Below, one piece after another: positions 9,173-19,234 of a stretch of DNA of 30,141 nucleotides (the first letter of the stretch is position 1; the number at the start of each line of letters is the position of its first letter). The notes beneath the pieces are model-generated. The model saw only the letters and a list, made by a program, of their open reading frames with translations. It ran no database searches and was not told the origin of the DNA. The translations under genes and the position numbers were made by a program. The stretch is taken from the NCBI GenBank assembly GCA_021464525.1, contig JADRCO010000591.1, forward strand, positions 1 to 30,141. Direction: 5' to 3'. This stretch comes from Rhizophagus sp. LPA8_4_AMF (taxonomy: Eukaryota > Glomeromycota > Glomeromycetes > Glomerales > Glomeraceae).

Positions 9173-10044
9173 TCAGCTATTAAATAATCTAGAATATAAC
9201 TTATCGTGTCTACCTTGTAAAATGTCAATAATAGGAGAAGTTTGTACAGCATCATTGGCTTTAAGATTACAAGTTTTTTCAAGTGAAGATTCAACATAAG
9301 AATGACATTCAGCTAAAATTCTTTGAGCATAATAAGGTCCAACAATATTTAAACGGACAGCAGCTGATAATGCAGCTCTTGAGAAAAAAAAAAGAAATAA
9401 ATGTTGTGCACGTTCTATCAAGATTAAATATTGTGTTAGAAAGAACAATCGAAAATTAAAAATAAGAATTCTCCATAAAAAATTGACTAACCTAAACTGA
9501 TACCAAGACATTTAGAAACCAAACCAAAAGCAACAGGTAAATGACCAAAAGCATTTTCTTTTCTAACTTCAAATTTAAATTTATCAATAATTCCATCACC
9601 TATATTTCTTTTCCCTTCATTATCCTTACTAAATTCTTCACTAAATGATTTACTAAATAATGTTAACATAGCAACGCCTTGAGCTTTTGAAGCACGTTTA
9701 GTAATAACATTACTTGTACAAGCTTCATACAAATAATCCAATTTAATAATATTTTCAAATATTAGAGCGTCATTATCATCATCATCATCATTATTATTAT
9801 TAGAAGTTTGGGAAATAACTTGCCAAGAATCAGTCACAAAAGGTAACGCGGAGTAAGCATAATTTTCAATACTTGAAGATAAGAATAATAATAAGGAATT
9901 GTTATCCTTAACGTATCCTGATTGTACGGCTACTTCTAAACCCGATGATGCTACGAATCCACCAGTGGGCAATGCCGAATCAGCAAATTGCCATAATAAC
10001 CAATCTTCTTTATTAATATTTTTTTGTGTGGCAGAATTATTCAT
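9173..10044 (-). CDS. ureF: Urease accessory protein UreF
   Basis: Two exons: 9492-10044 and 9173-9414, 264 residues. The intron of 77 nt has donor GTTAGT at 9491 and acceptor TTGATAG ending at 9415. Splicing there restores GISLERAQHLFLF, the conserved UreF helix. UreF works with UreD and UreG in the complex that delivers nickel to the urease active site in the cytosol. Family hallmarks are QFADSALPTGGFVASSGLE near the N-terminus, GHLPVAFGLV, SRAALSAAVRLNIVGPY and the C-terminal DILQGRHDKLYSRLF. The start is ATG at 10044 (MNNSATQ); the frame stays open upstream, but a splice acceptor (TTTATTTACAG) sits directly before this ATG, so upstream sequence is probably a 5'UTR intron. An Asn/Asp run (about residues 85-95) is an insertion typical of trinucleotide slippage. 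Urease lets the fungus use urea, for example from arginine breakdown. Confidence 0.93.
9771..9803 (-). repeat. Trinucleotide microsatellite inside ureF (Asn/Asp run)
   Basis: On the plus strand an ATC/ATT trinucleotide run encodes, on the minus strand, a short series of Asn followed by Asp and Asn. It lies between conserved UreF segments, in what is probably a surface loop, so length changes would keep the frame. Confidence 0.9.
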
Positions 10045-10508
10045 TCTGTAAATAAAAAAAAAAAAAATGAGCGGATTCGATTTTCTTTTATATTTTGAAT
10101 TGAATGGTTGAATGATCAACAACAATACAATCGATCTTTTTATTGTTACCATTGTTTATTCTTGATTCTGTTAAAAAATTTTGAAACTTTTAATATTCGA
10201 AATAAATAAAAGAATCATTGTAATTCTTTTTTAGGACAATTTCGTTATTGTTTGGATTATAACTTCGAGTAATTTTTCGTTCTTCGATTTCAAATTCGTG
10301 GGTAATTATATCAACTTTTATTATATTTTGTATTGTTTATCTTCAATTTATTTAGATTTCAGCGGTATGATCATACCCAAAAGGTTATATATTACTGATG
10401 TATCTTGCCTATCATTTCATATCGTCTACAAATTAAGAATTCGGTCATATGCTTATTTTACTCCTTGAAGCTGGAAGTTGGGGAAAAGATGAACTATATT
10501 TTTTTTAA

Positions 10509-10682
10509 GAGATAATTACCAATGAGATTGACATTCATTTTCAATTTTTGGCAAAATTGATACTTGATCTTGAAGGATTATATGATCTTTGCGATTGCGA
10601 AGAATATTACAAGAAAATTACTATTACTATTGCATATATTTGGCACTTTCTTTTTAGTTTGCGAAAATCTTTATATGGATAG
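10509..10682 (+). pseudogene. Possible gene fragment (57 codons)
   Basis: A stop-to-stop frame without a start ATG. It reads as an ordinary mixed-composition peptide (including DLEGLYDLCDCEEYYKK and WHFLFSLRKSLYG) rather than translated AT-rich spacer. It could be an eroded exon or chance. The family is not recognised, and no clear splice acceptor or donor fixes it as an exon. Confidence 0.2.
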
Positions 10683-11097
10683 ACGCTCGATAAGGTTTCA
10701 TCAAGAAATCGGTTTGAGTCAATTATGTCAATTTAGCGTTCTACGCTATCTCCAAGTAAGCAAAATAAACATTTAAATTTATTCATTAATTTAACCATTA
10801 TTTTGTTAAAGTATTTTGATTTAAAAAACTTCTTTCCAGACAACACAAATTAATTATTTTAAAATCACCATCTTTTTACCTTCACTTTAATTTACGTTGT
10901 AATAATATGCAAGATTTTCCCGCCCCTTTTCTAGTTTCCTTTCTCAGGTAAAACAATGTTTTCAAAAGAGATTTAGATACACATCCGTATCCTGAGTTCC
11001 TGACCGAGATCATATTATCTGAATTTTATATATTCTATTAATATCCATTTTCAAACAAGATTTAATTCAGGTACCGGATAATCCCCTGATAAATTAA

Positions 11098-11217
11098 GGA
11101 ATTTTGTGTGATCATGCTGATCATACAAATGCTACTGCGGAAGAAAATTTAATTACTATTTTGATGGAACAAAAACGAAGGAGGCTTATTATATCTAATT
11201 CCTATTCTATATACTGA
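11098..11217 (+). pseudogene. Possible gene fragment (39 codons)
   Basis: A stop-to-stop frame encoding a peptide with CDHADHTNATAEENLI and EQKRRRLIISNSYS, whose composition is protein-like. It is followed about 15 bp later in another frame by FPPEDVNHLLICYVRVIHW. A frame change between two plausible coding pieces is typical of a decayed gene. The family is not recognised and chance cannot be excluded. Confidence 0.2.
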
Positions 11218-11410
11218 TTCTAGTTAGTATTTCCCACCGGAAGATGTAAATCATCTCCTCATTTGTTATGTTCGAGTAATACACTGGAATTTCATATGAA
11301 AAAGTATAAATTGAAAAAAAAGCTTCATAATTAAAAATTCTCACATTTTCATTTTCATTTTTTATTTTTATTCATTTTTTCTTTTTTGTTTTGTTTAAAA
11401 GAAAAAAAAA

Positions 11411-12763
11411 ATGGCTTCGGATATTAACAATAACAGTTCAGATTATTATAGCGAAGAAACAAATCCATTATATCATTTCTTAAAAAAACAAGCAACGGAA
11501 TTTGAGTTATTTGGACAACGTTTAAGAACCGAAATACAAGATTCATATCAAGAATTTATAAAACTTCAAGAACAAGAACAAGAAGAATCAAATCAAACAA
11601 ATCATGAAACAACTACAGAATTTCAAAGGTCACAACAAATTATAAATGAGATAACGAAACTTAGTAATTCACAAACAGAATTAATAGAATCATTAAAATC
11701 TCGTGTTGAAGAATTAGAAACTGAATCTATTATAAAAAATCAAAATATTAAAAAACTTCGACAAGATCTTGAACTTAATAAATTACGAACTAAAAAATCC
11801 GAAATTAAAGGAAAATCTGATACCAAAGGAAAATCCGTTGATATTGGAGATAAACAAAATCCAATAGATCATGAAGAGATTTGGAATTATGAAGGTTTAA
11901 ATTGGGAAGATATTATGAATGAGAATCTTTTAAATATTTCAAAACCAACTCATGCTGAACCTTCCTCATCAAATCATTTTTCTTCATCTTCACAATTTAA
12001 TTCTCTTCCTAGAGAAAAATCAGAAAATATTTTTCTAATTAATCAAATTCACAATAGAGTTCAAAAAATTGTTAACCGAAGAGAGAATCATGGTAAAAGA
12101 CTTAAAAAGAAGAATTTCAAAATTTTAGCGAAGGATTTTGCGCTTAATGATTTAAGACAATATACAAAATCAGAAAATTTTAGATCTTTAAAAGAAAAGG
12201 TTAAAGGGCATGTAAATAAAGTGATAGAAGAAAGTATGAATAATCCGAATTTTTCGATGACATCTTATAATAAACCAATTAATACTACTTTTTCACGTTC
12301 ATTAACTCCTTTTACTTCACAAATTAATTCTCTTTCACAAGAAAATCAAGAGATTCCTCTCATAATTGAAAATCTTCATTCTCAGATTCAACAAATTATT
12401 AAACAAAAAGAAGCTAGTCAAACTAGAGTTAGATTAAAGCATCTTAAAGCTTTAAAGTCTTACACGCTCAATAATTTTATTCAATATACAAAAACAAATA
12501 TGTTCAATTCTTTGGATAGTAATTCTAAAAGACTAATGAATCTTCATATCAGTGAAACCTTATCAAGGGAATTTGATCGTCAAAATTTAGTACTTTCACA
12601 AAATCTGGATGAATATATTACAAGGGGCGTTATTCCAGAATTACCTTATGGATATAAAAATTATACCGAGTATGAGAAAAGTGATATGTTTAATAAATTA
12701 AATAAAGTTTTAAAAGCAAGGGTTGTTAAGTTAACTATGTTAGAAAAAAGAATAATAGTTTAA
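11411..12763 (+). CDS. Coiled-coil protein, paralogue 3, with three Y-T-K modules
   Basis: Intron-less 450-residue protein, clearly paralogous to the gene at 1713-3254. The N-terminal coiled coil spans about residues 22-125 (KKQATEFELFGQ, YQEFIKLQ, SLKSRVEELE, KNQNIKKL). A Ser/Lys-rich linker follows. The three modules are A at 210-275 (YTKSENF at 251-257), B at 323-384 (YTKTNMF at 359-365) and C at 400-447 (YTEYEKSDMF at 418-427). Module B begins with LHSQIQQII, exactly as in paralogue 2. The A-B linker is short and S/T/N-rich, without the 42-bp or 12-bp repeats. The modules are basic and probably helical, so nucleic-acid or protein binding is conceivable, but nothing in the sequence shows which. 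The ATG at 11411 follows an A-rich leader, as for the first family member. Confidence 0.85.
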   Translation: MASDINNNSSDYYSEETNPLYHFLKKQATEFELFGQRLRTEIQDSYQEFIKLQEQEQEESNQTNHETTTEFQRSQQIINEITKLSNSQTELIESLKSRVEELETESIIKNQNIKKLRQDLELNKLRTKKSEIKGKSDTKGKSVDIGDKQNPIDHEEIWNYEGLNWEDIMNENLLNISKPTHAEPSSSNHFSSSSQFNSLPREKSENIFLINQIHNRVQKIVNRRENHGKRLKKKNFKILAKDFALNDLRQYTKSENFRSLKEKVKGHVNKVIEESMNNPNFSMTSYNKPINTTFSRSLTPFTSQINSLSQENQEIPLIIENLHSQIQQIIKQKEASQTRVRLKHLKALKSYTLNNFIQYTKTNMFNSLDSNSKRLMNLHISETLSREFDRQNLVLSQNLDEYITRGVIPELPYGYKNYTEYEKSDMFNKLNKVLKARVVKLTMLEKRIIV

Positions 12764-12785
12764 TGAGAGTTGAGATTTTTATTTG

Positions 12786-12880
12786 ATATATATAAATATA
12801 CATATATATATATATATTTTTTTTTTTTTGATTTTTTGATTTTTGATTTTTGATTTTTTTTTTTCTTTTTCTTTTTTTTA
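12786..12880. repeat. TA dinucleotide and (T5-6GA) microsatellite
   Basis: Directly downstream of the paralogue 3 stop codon, a TATA/CATA run (about 12786-12817) is followed by poly-T and then about four units of GATTTTT(T), ending in T-rich DNA. This is a simple-sequence tract in the probable 3' region. Confidence 0.85.
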
Positions 12881-14908
12881 TTTATAGTTTTAAAGGTTGT
12901 ATCTTGTTGGACTTGTATAAATATCAAATAAAGCATCGATTTTTATTTGAATAATCTTTTCGTACAAGATGAACGTGGTATCACAGATATGGCAGATCGG
13001 CTGCCAAAGGGGAAGTTGGTTTATTTTTTAAATTACTATAATGTAAATACAATATCTGATATGTAATTTTCATAAAATTATTTAAATTTATAAAATTTCG
13101 ATCTTTATATGATTTGCGTCTAATTTGAGGCGCGTTAATTGTCATCTGACGCAATACAATTGGTCCTTTATTGTATCACAAATTAAAAGAATTTAAAAAA
13201 GAATTAACTATTTCGTATAGATTATGTTTCCTTTTCCTTTTTTAATAATTGATAAATAATAATTGACAAATAACAACAATAATAAACGTACCTAATTTAC
13301 TTTGTTCACATTTGTATTGACATCTCTGACCACACTTAAATAATTATTTTCCATTTTTCTACAAGAGCATTTTTTAATTGCCAGCTTTGATTGGTCAATA
13401 GTCATAGATAGCGGTGTGTTTAATTTTTCGGTATTATTTCTTTTCTCCTATTTTTTTGCAATATTTCTCATAAGCATCATATTGTAGTTTAATATTAAAT
13501 GCTAGCACATTTTTTATTTATTTATTTTTCAAATAGAACTTTAGAATTTTGGTACTGTATAAAATTAGTACTGTTATTTAAATAAATTTTTGTGATATTT
13601 GTGATAATAGTATAATACTTCGTGTGCTTTTGACTTTATGTTAGTTAATGCCGATAAAAATAATTTTTTAAAAATTATACAATTGCAAAATCTAATATGA
13701 TAGGATTTGAAAATTACTGCCTTTTAAAATTATAACTTGATAAAATTCACTGGATCAGAATAGGAATTTGGACCGCGGTCATCGGCAGATGAGTGAAAAT
13801 TTTTTTGATTTCGATTTCTTTTGAACATTGGCGAATTTTATTGGTCAGATTTTTGTACGTTTATCTCAAGAAAAAAAAAATAAAGCGAGGGAATTTATCT
13901 GTTATCTTAAAAATACAAGAAACATTTGTTTAAAACATTCTTATGATCCTTACCACTTTATAAAATTTTTTTATTAAAATAAGCTGATAAATTATTCAGA
14001 TATTATTTAATAATTGTAATAAAAAGATAATTTTTATAATGTATTAAATAGAATCAAAACTTTGATAGTTCCCTTTTGTACTCCCAAGGTTGCAAAAATT
14101 TTTTCAATCTCTTGATCTTCGTTAGATTCGTGGCTTAACGGAGGATAAATGAAGCTACTTTTGATTTCTTGAAGTTTTTTTACTACGTATCTACTTGTGG
14201 TTGTAAAATAGATTTTTAATAGTGATTTTTTAATAACCATTTTAATGTATTTTACAAACTAATTGGTCCAAAAATAATTTATTTACGTAAAAAAGAATAA
14301 AATTAAGTTCTTTTTTAAAAGAATACGTATTAAAGCTAATACATATATTCTGGTGATAACGTTCAATTTTATTATTATTTATGATTATATTAGTCTGTTT
14401 AAAATTTATCGTACTTACACGGAATCCTATTTAACTAGATCAGTTATAATGTTATGGTGGTGAATTAAATGTGTCTTTTCTTTTTCCAATAAATTATCGT
14501 TATAAAAAGTGACAAATCACCATAATTTATCGGTAAATAAAAAAAAAAGACTGGAATTTATTTTTAGCGAAAGTTTTAAAACCAAGATCTTAATAAAATA
14601 AATGATCAAGATTTTGATAAGTCATTCGCTGTAATATAAGAAATAATTCAAGAAAGCCTTTTGTTCTAATTGCATATAATTGATCATTAAATAAATATAT
14701 GATTAAAGAATTTAATATATTTAAGGATATTAATATTATCTAATTAATATTCTAAGCGTCAGTTACATATATACATACATCATAATAAAATTTAGAATTA
14801 AAAGTATATGATCGCTTATAATAGATAAAGTGATTTAAATTGATTGATCTAAGGTCAATATGTCCTCAGAAGAAAAGTAATATTAACCATAATAACATAG
14901 ATATATTA
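12881..14908. other. Gene-free stretch between paralogue 3 and RRP9
   Basis: About 2 kb of AT-rich DNA. A minus-strand open frame of 68 codons (14034-14240) has no homology that I recognise, no clear splice signals and an AT-driven composition. Short GC-richer patches near 12965-13015 and 13770-13790 are not explained. The last 400 bp are the 3' flank of RRP9. Confidence 0.5.
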
Positions 14909-17036
14909 TTATTCTTTCTTTTTGAGAGGAAGTTCAATTAATCTCCACCCATTCTTAGCTTTCTTTATCTTTTGCCATCTACCTAATCTATGTTCCTGTC
15001 CTATCCCAGCTAAAAGAAAAACTTTTTCATCAATTACAGTTGTCGCAAATTTCAATGAATTTACAAAACCAATCATCGTTATTTGCGTTAAAGGAACAAA
15101 AGATTTAAAATTATTTGCCATCTTCCATAATCGAATATTGCCATCCCATGATCCAGAAACAAATAAATCCGAATATTTAATTATAGCTAATGAGGTTATC
15201 CAATATGCTAAAGGTATTGTGCCTTCACTTTGTATGCCATGTGCTAAACGGTACACAAAGATCGGTTTCTTTATACCTATATTCCATAAAGATATGGTAC
15301 TATATAAAATTTCGAAATAAGAAGTTACTATAGATATTTAGAAATCATAATAAAATATGTGTTATTTATCGTACCCGCTATTGCCACCAGAGAGAAAATT
15401 ATCCTCGTCAATCATTTCCACGACATCTATACTATCCTCCTTAAATGTTTGGTTATCTCTTTTTATAACTTTCACATCACCGCGTAAGATTAGCTGTTTT
15501 TCTTCGATAACTTTAAACAATCTACAAGTTCTATCTCGAGCGCCCGCAGAAACACATCTTTCGCGTGAAAGTGTGTCAATACTCATAATTTGATCCTGAT
15601 GACCATACCTTAAATATGAAGAAAAATTAGTTTGCTTAACAAATAACTTAAATTAAAAGTTAATAATATAGGAGTTTCTCACAGAGTATCAACGTAACAT
15701 AATTCATCTATATTCCATATTTTAATGGTTCGGTCGAACGAAGCACTATAAAGTTGATTAGAGCCTTTGCGAAAAGCAAGACTCTAACAAAATAAAGTAT
15801 AAATTAAATTATGGTATTATGTTATAATAAAATACAACTTTATAAACATTATTTCTTACAGATACAGAATCTTTGTGTTGTGTAAAGCACTTTAATAACT
15901 TATTCTCCTTCACAGACCATATATTGATTTTCTTGTCTATACCACCGCTTGCCAGATATTTTCCATCTGAACTGATAGCTAATGATAAAACGTGATTTGT
16001 ATGGCCATCAAAGTTCTTTACTTCTTTCCGACCTCCTGGAAATGTATGCAATTTTTTGCCAGATACCAAGTCCCCTATTGAAAGAAAAATCAATATAAAA
16101 ATAAATGAGAGAATTAAATAACAAAATATGCCAATACAATTAATTACATTTTATTATAGAAGCGTCTTTTGATCCTGTATAAAAGATTTGTCCATTTTCT
16201 GCTACGACAACACATGTAACTGTAAGCTCATGACGACCAGATTTTACATTAGAATTTTCAATAGGAAAAGAGAACTAAGGGAAAGATAGAAAAAAAAAGT
16301 TTGAGTAAACAGATAATTTAACTAATTTAACGTGATAAAAATAAATAAAATCGATATGTACTGTGTCTGCTATTATACGATGAGCGCGACCTGTTTGTTC
16401 TAACTAATTTAAATAAGTAGGTAAAAAAGAAAAAAAATTTACTTTAACATAAATAATTAAGTTCAATAAACAAGTTAATACATAATTCCTTATTAATGAT
16501 AATATACCGCGTCCTTTTTGAGACGTTCCGCTATTAAATCTCGATCAATTTCTGCTGCATCAAATTCAGCCTCATCTAATTATGATATATTTCATTAGTT
16601 AAGTATTTTCTAATATTAATTTATTAAATTATGAATTTCTTACATTACCTAATTCTTTCTTAACAGATTCTATATACTGCTTAGCAAGTCGTCTCCTCTT
16701 CTCTGTTGGAGTCTCCAAATTATTCTCATCCTCGTCACTTTTTTCTTCCTCGTCATTATCATTATCAAAATCCATATCATCGATACCACCAGGTCCAATA
16801 TCATCTTCACTACTTAAATTTTTTTCTTCTTGATCTATTTTTTCATCAGCTAGCTTTTTTTTACTTTGATTTTTACCGCTTTTTAAAGACGATGCTCGCG
16901 TTACCTTTCCTTTAGTTTGAAGAATGTTTTCTCCGGTCTGTGTCTTAACCTTTTTTCCGTTTGATGTTACATCCCCAGAAGTCATAGGCTTACGTTTTTT
17001 GATTTTTGGAGTAACAAAAAATGGATCTGAAGACAT
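14909..17036 (-). CDS. RRP9: U3 small nucleolar RNA-interacting protein (RRP9 / U3-55K), WD40 protein
   Basis: Eight exons: 16649-17036, 16508-16575, 16362-16403, 16148-16274, 15860-16074, 15683-15783, 15375-15608 and 14909-15299. Introns are 73-104 nt, all GT-AG, and phases agree throughout, giving 521 residues. RRP9 binds the B/C motif of U3 snoRNA in the box C/D snoRNP and acts in early pre-18S processing in the nucleolus. The N-terminus is lysine-rich with nuclear-signal-like runs (KIKKRK near 11-16), then acidic, then the family helix ETPTEKRRRLAKQYIES. Seven WD40 blades follow from about residue 175: HELTVTCVVV, GHTNHVLSLAISSDGKYLASGG, HKDSVSSLAF, GHQDQIMSIDTLSRERCVSAG, a blade ending SGTISLW, WDGNIRLW, and a last blade with GFVNSLKF and AGIGQEHRLGRW, the RRP9 signature. 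The length lies between the human and yeast proteins. The start is the ATG at 17036. Confidence 0.95.
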
Positions 17037-17204
17037 TTTTTGAAATTTTGTTAAAAAATTTTTGGGTTTTATTAAATTAGTGAATCTAATTGGCCGATAA
17101 TTTTAGTTGTTTACTACCGTAGATTTATACCTTTTTGGGTTTCCTCGTAAAAAGAAGGTTTGAATCCATGCGATAGAACACTTAAAACTTCTTTTTTTTT
17201 TACG
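17037..17204. promoter_or_regulatory. Shared divergent promoter of RRP9 and the DUF4286-like gene
   Basis: Only 168 bp separate the start codons of RRP9 (minus) and the next gene (plus), so their promoters must overlap or be shared. The plus-strand ATG is preceded by a pyrimidine run (CTTTTTTTTTTACG). TTTTTGGGTTT occurs at about 17058 and again in similar form near 17132 (TTTTTGGGTTTCC). No TATA box stands out. Confidence 0.6.
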
Positions 17205-17830
17205 ATGGCAAATATTAGTACCAAAGTCATTAATGATAATTCTATCTTGCCTATTATTTACGAGACAAATTTTACTATTGCATTAGGTAATTTGATCGAG
17301 AATTTTTCTTGAAATATGGTTATTTGTATATTAATTATTTTTTCTGCATATCTGATATCGGATAGAAATTGCCGAAGAATTTGAGAACTGGTTACAAGAT
17401 CACCTTAATGAGACAGTGAATAAAAGTTCTGGTTTCCGTGATGCAGAAGTATTTCAACGCGATCCTCAAAATGACGATGACCCTGAAGTTAAAAATCCCG
17501 ATAGAGTTCACAAATATTTTACTATACTTTTTGAAGTAGAAAATAGAGACAGTATCGATCGTTATTTAAGAGAAGAGGTAAGCAATGCATAACTGAATTA
17601 TTCAATTTTAAGGTTTTTATTTTAGAATCGATTTGCACTTCAATGGATGAAATTTAAGTGTTTTATTTGAAATTATTTTATTCCTTTTAATCGTTCTGTA
17701 AAAGGCTCCAAAAATTCAAGAAACTTTAGAGCAAAAATTTAATCAGAAGGATGCTTTGGTTGTTTCTTCGCGTCGTATTCTTTATCCAGTTTCACTTTGG
17801 GCTAAGAGACAAAATTACGAAAAGAAATAA
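17205..17830 (+). CDS. Small DUF4286-like protein
   Basis: Three exons: 17205-17286, 17366-17577 and 17705-17830, with introns of 79 and 127 nt (donors GTAATT and GTAAGC; acceptors GGATAG and GTAAAAG), giving 139 residues. The spliced product reads as one compact alpha/beta domain: FTIALEIAEEFENWLQDH, a GFRDAEVFQRD strand, KYFTILFEVENRDSIDRYL, then a helix and the tail SSRRILYPV. This order (strand, E..W..WL helix, G...A..., Y...F.V.....L..YL) fits the DUF4286 ferredoxin-like family of unknown function. Assignment is from the pattern only. No signal peptide or membrane segment is seen. The gene is divergent from RRP9, and the start is the first ATG after a T-run. Confidence 0.7.
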
Positions 17831-18169
17831 TTTAGAACTTGTGTGATTATTTTATTTTATTTTTTCAATAATGAATATTACAAATTTAATGTAATAAATT
17901 TCAAGAAATTAAAAAATACCACGTTAAATTATTATTACAAATAAAACTACATATGCTAAATGTTATATATTAAATATTCCATTAAAAAATTTTCTTGGCA
18001 TTCCTGTACCTTCATCCACTCATATATATATATATACAGGTATGAACCTTTCTGCTAATCCGTAAAGACTCGGCAAAAATCGGTACATAAATCAAGATGG
18101 TATGAAGGTTTGGAATCTTTTTAATAAAGATAAAATTGTAAATATGATTATTAATTATTATATTAAAGG
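17831..18169. other. Convergent 3' spacer
   Basis: This region separates the stop codons of the DUF4286-like gene (plus) and the coiled-coil gene (minus). It contains a TATATATA run near 18021-18036. No gene is seen; it holds the two 3' regions. Confidence 0.5.
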
Positions 18170-19234
18170 CTAACGGGTTTTTATATTTTTTAACCATTTC
18201 ATTTTGTTTGCTATTTCGTCTTCAACTTTTGCCACTTGTTCAGAATATAATTGAGTCTTTTGATTCGAACTTTCAACGTCCTTTTTCATTTTTTCAACCT
18301 CATCTAGTAATGAAGTGATGGACTTTTCTTGATTTTCTCTTAGTTGTTTATGAATTGCTTCTAGATTTGCTACTTCCGCTTTACGATCCTTTGTTAGTGT
18401 TTCAACACGAGAACTAGCTTCAATCACGACAGTTTTTAATTCTTTAGAAGTCGAATTAAGATCATTACGAAGTTCTTGATATTCTTTTTTAATAGATTCC
18501 ACATCATTTGAATATCGAGTTTTGAAATTCTGCAATTCTTTGGATAATAATTGATATTGAATCTCCGCTAATTCTTTGCCTCCTAGAGCAGCAGCTACTT
18601 GTTTTTCTAATTCTGCAGCTTTCCTTTCTGAATCTTTCAATAATTTGTTAGTATTTTCCCTTTCTATTTTGTAATCAAGCTTTTTCTTTTCATTTTCTTT
18701 TGTAGCTTCTTCCAATTCTTTAACTTGTCTTTCTTTACGCTCCAACATTCGTTTTAATGAATCAATTTCTAATTTTAAGGTTTGATGCGATGCAGAATGT
18801 TCAGAGACTTGCCTATCCGCCCGTTCACGAGCAACTTTTGCAATATGTATTTGAGTTTTAGCGTCAGCAACCTCTTTTTTTAAATATTCGATTTCATGTT
18901 GAAGATGGCCAATGACTTTTCCAGTAGTAGATTCGTTAGTAGTCCCGCCATTGTAATATTGAGGTCTACTACGATTAAGCTTTTTTTGTACTGTGGCAAG
19001 CAAAGCATTTTTCTCCGCTAAATCATGACGAAGTGTATGCACTTGATGTTTTAGTGCTGTTACCTTTGTCGAATCTATATATAATACATCAACGACAGAA
19101 AGAAAATCAATTTAATAAAGAGCCAGAGTCAGAGCCGGAGCCATGAGATGCAATAAAAATTAGTATAATATGTCACTTTAAAATCTGACGATAAGAACAA
19201 AAAAAAAAGAAATTTTACCCATTTCTCCGTTCAT
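18170..19234 (-). CDS. Coiled-coil protein, 306 residues, with a 16-nt first coding exon
   Basis: Two exons: 19219-19234 (MNGEM plus one base) and 18170-19074, with a 144-nt intron (donor GTAAAATTT at 19218, acceptor TATATAG ending at 19075). The joined start reads MNGEMDSTKVTALKHQV. Almost the whole protein from residue 6 to about 300 is charged heptad coiled coil (LRHDLAEKNALLATVQ, HLQHEIEYLKKEVADAK, LKRMLERKERQVKELEE, LLDEVEKMKKDVES), with a loop of R, S, G and T near residues 39-57. The C-terminus is basic (MKWLKNIKTR). This architecture suggests a dimeric scaffold or cargo/cytoskeletal adaptor. A She3-type fungal RNA-transport adaptor or a myosin/kinesin-like tail fragment are possibilities that I cannot settle. 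The large exon has no in-frame ATG near its 5' end, which is why the short upstream exon is needed. It is head to head with TBCK. Confidence 0.78.

Larger units (their letters stand above)
10045..11410. other. Spacer between ureF and paralogue 3, with possible gene debris
   Basis: The ureF promoter and probable 5'UTR lie at the left. The right part, about 11330-11410, is a T-rich pyrimidine leader for the paralogue 3 gene. Between them, at about 10480-11290, are short open frames of protein-like composition broken by stops (two listed separately). No complete gene was found. Confidence 0.5.

Noticed and set aside
9361-9400. Alternative ureF splice acceptor at CTCAAGAG
   Set aside because: It also keeps frame but would delete the conserved LERAQHLFLFFFSR helix; the acceptor at 9415 restores it.
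9173-9511. A separate 112-residue gene starting at 9511
   Set aside because: Its first part is ureF intron and exon 1 read in another frame. The part from 9414 on is ureF exon 2, joined in phase to exon 1.
10564-10776. 70-codon plus-strand frame
   Set aside because: Hydrophobic AT-driven composition, no recognised family, and the neighbouring frame is at least as protein-like. Neither is a convincing gene.
14034-14240. 68-codon minus-strand frame
   Set aside because: It has an ATG and is open, but no homology that I recognise, no splice context and composition close to the background. It is left as part of the spacer.
14922-15593. Plus-strand frames opposite RRP9
   Set aside because: They are antisense shadows of the WD40 exons.
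16706-16915. Plus-strand 69-codon frame opposite RRP9 exon 1
   Set aside because: Antisense to the acidic and basic N-terminus; its His/Tyr/Phe-rich composition is the complement of the D/E codons.
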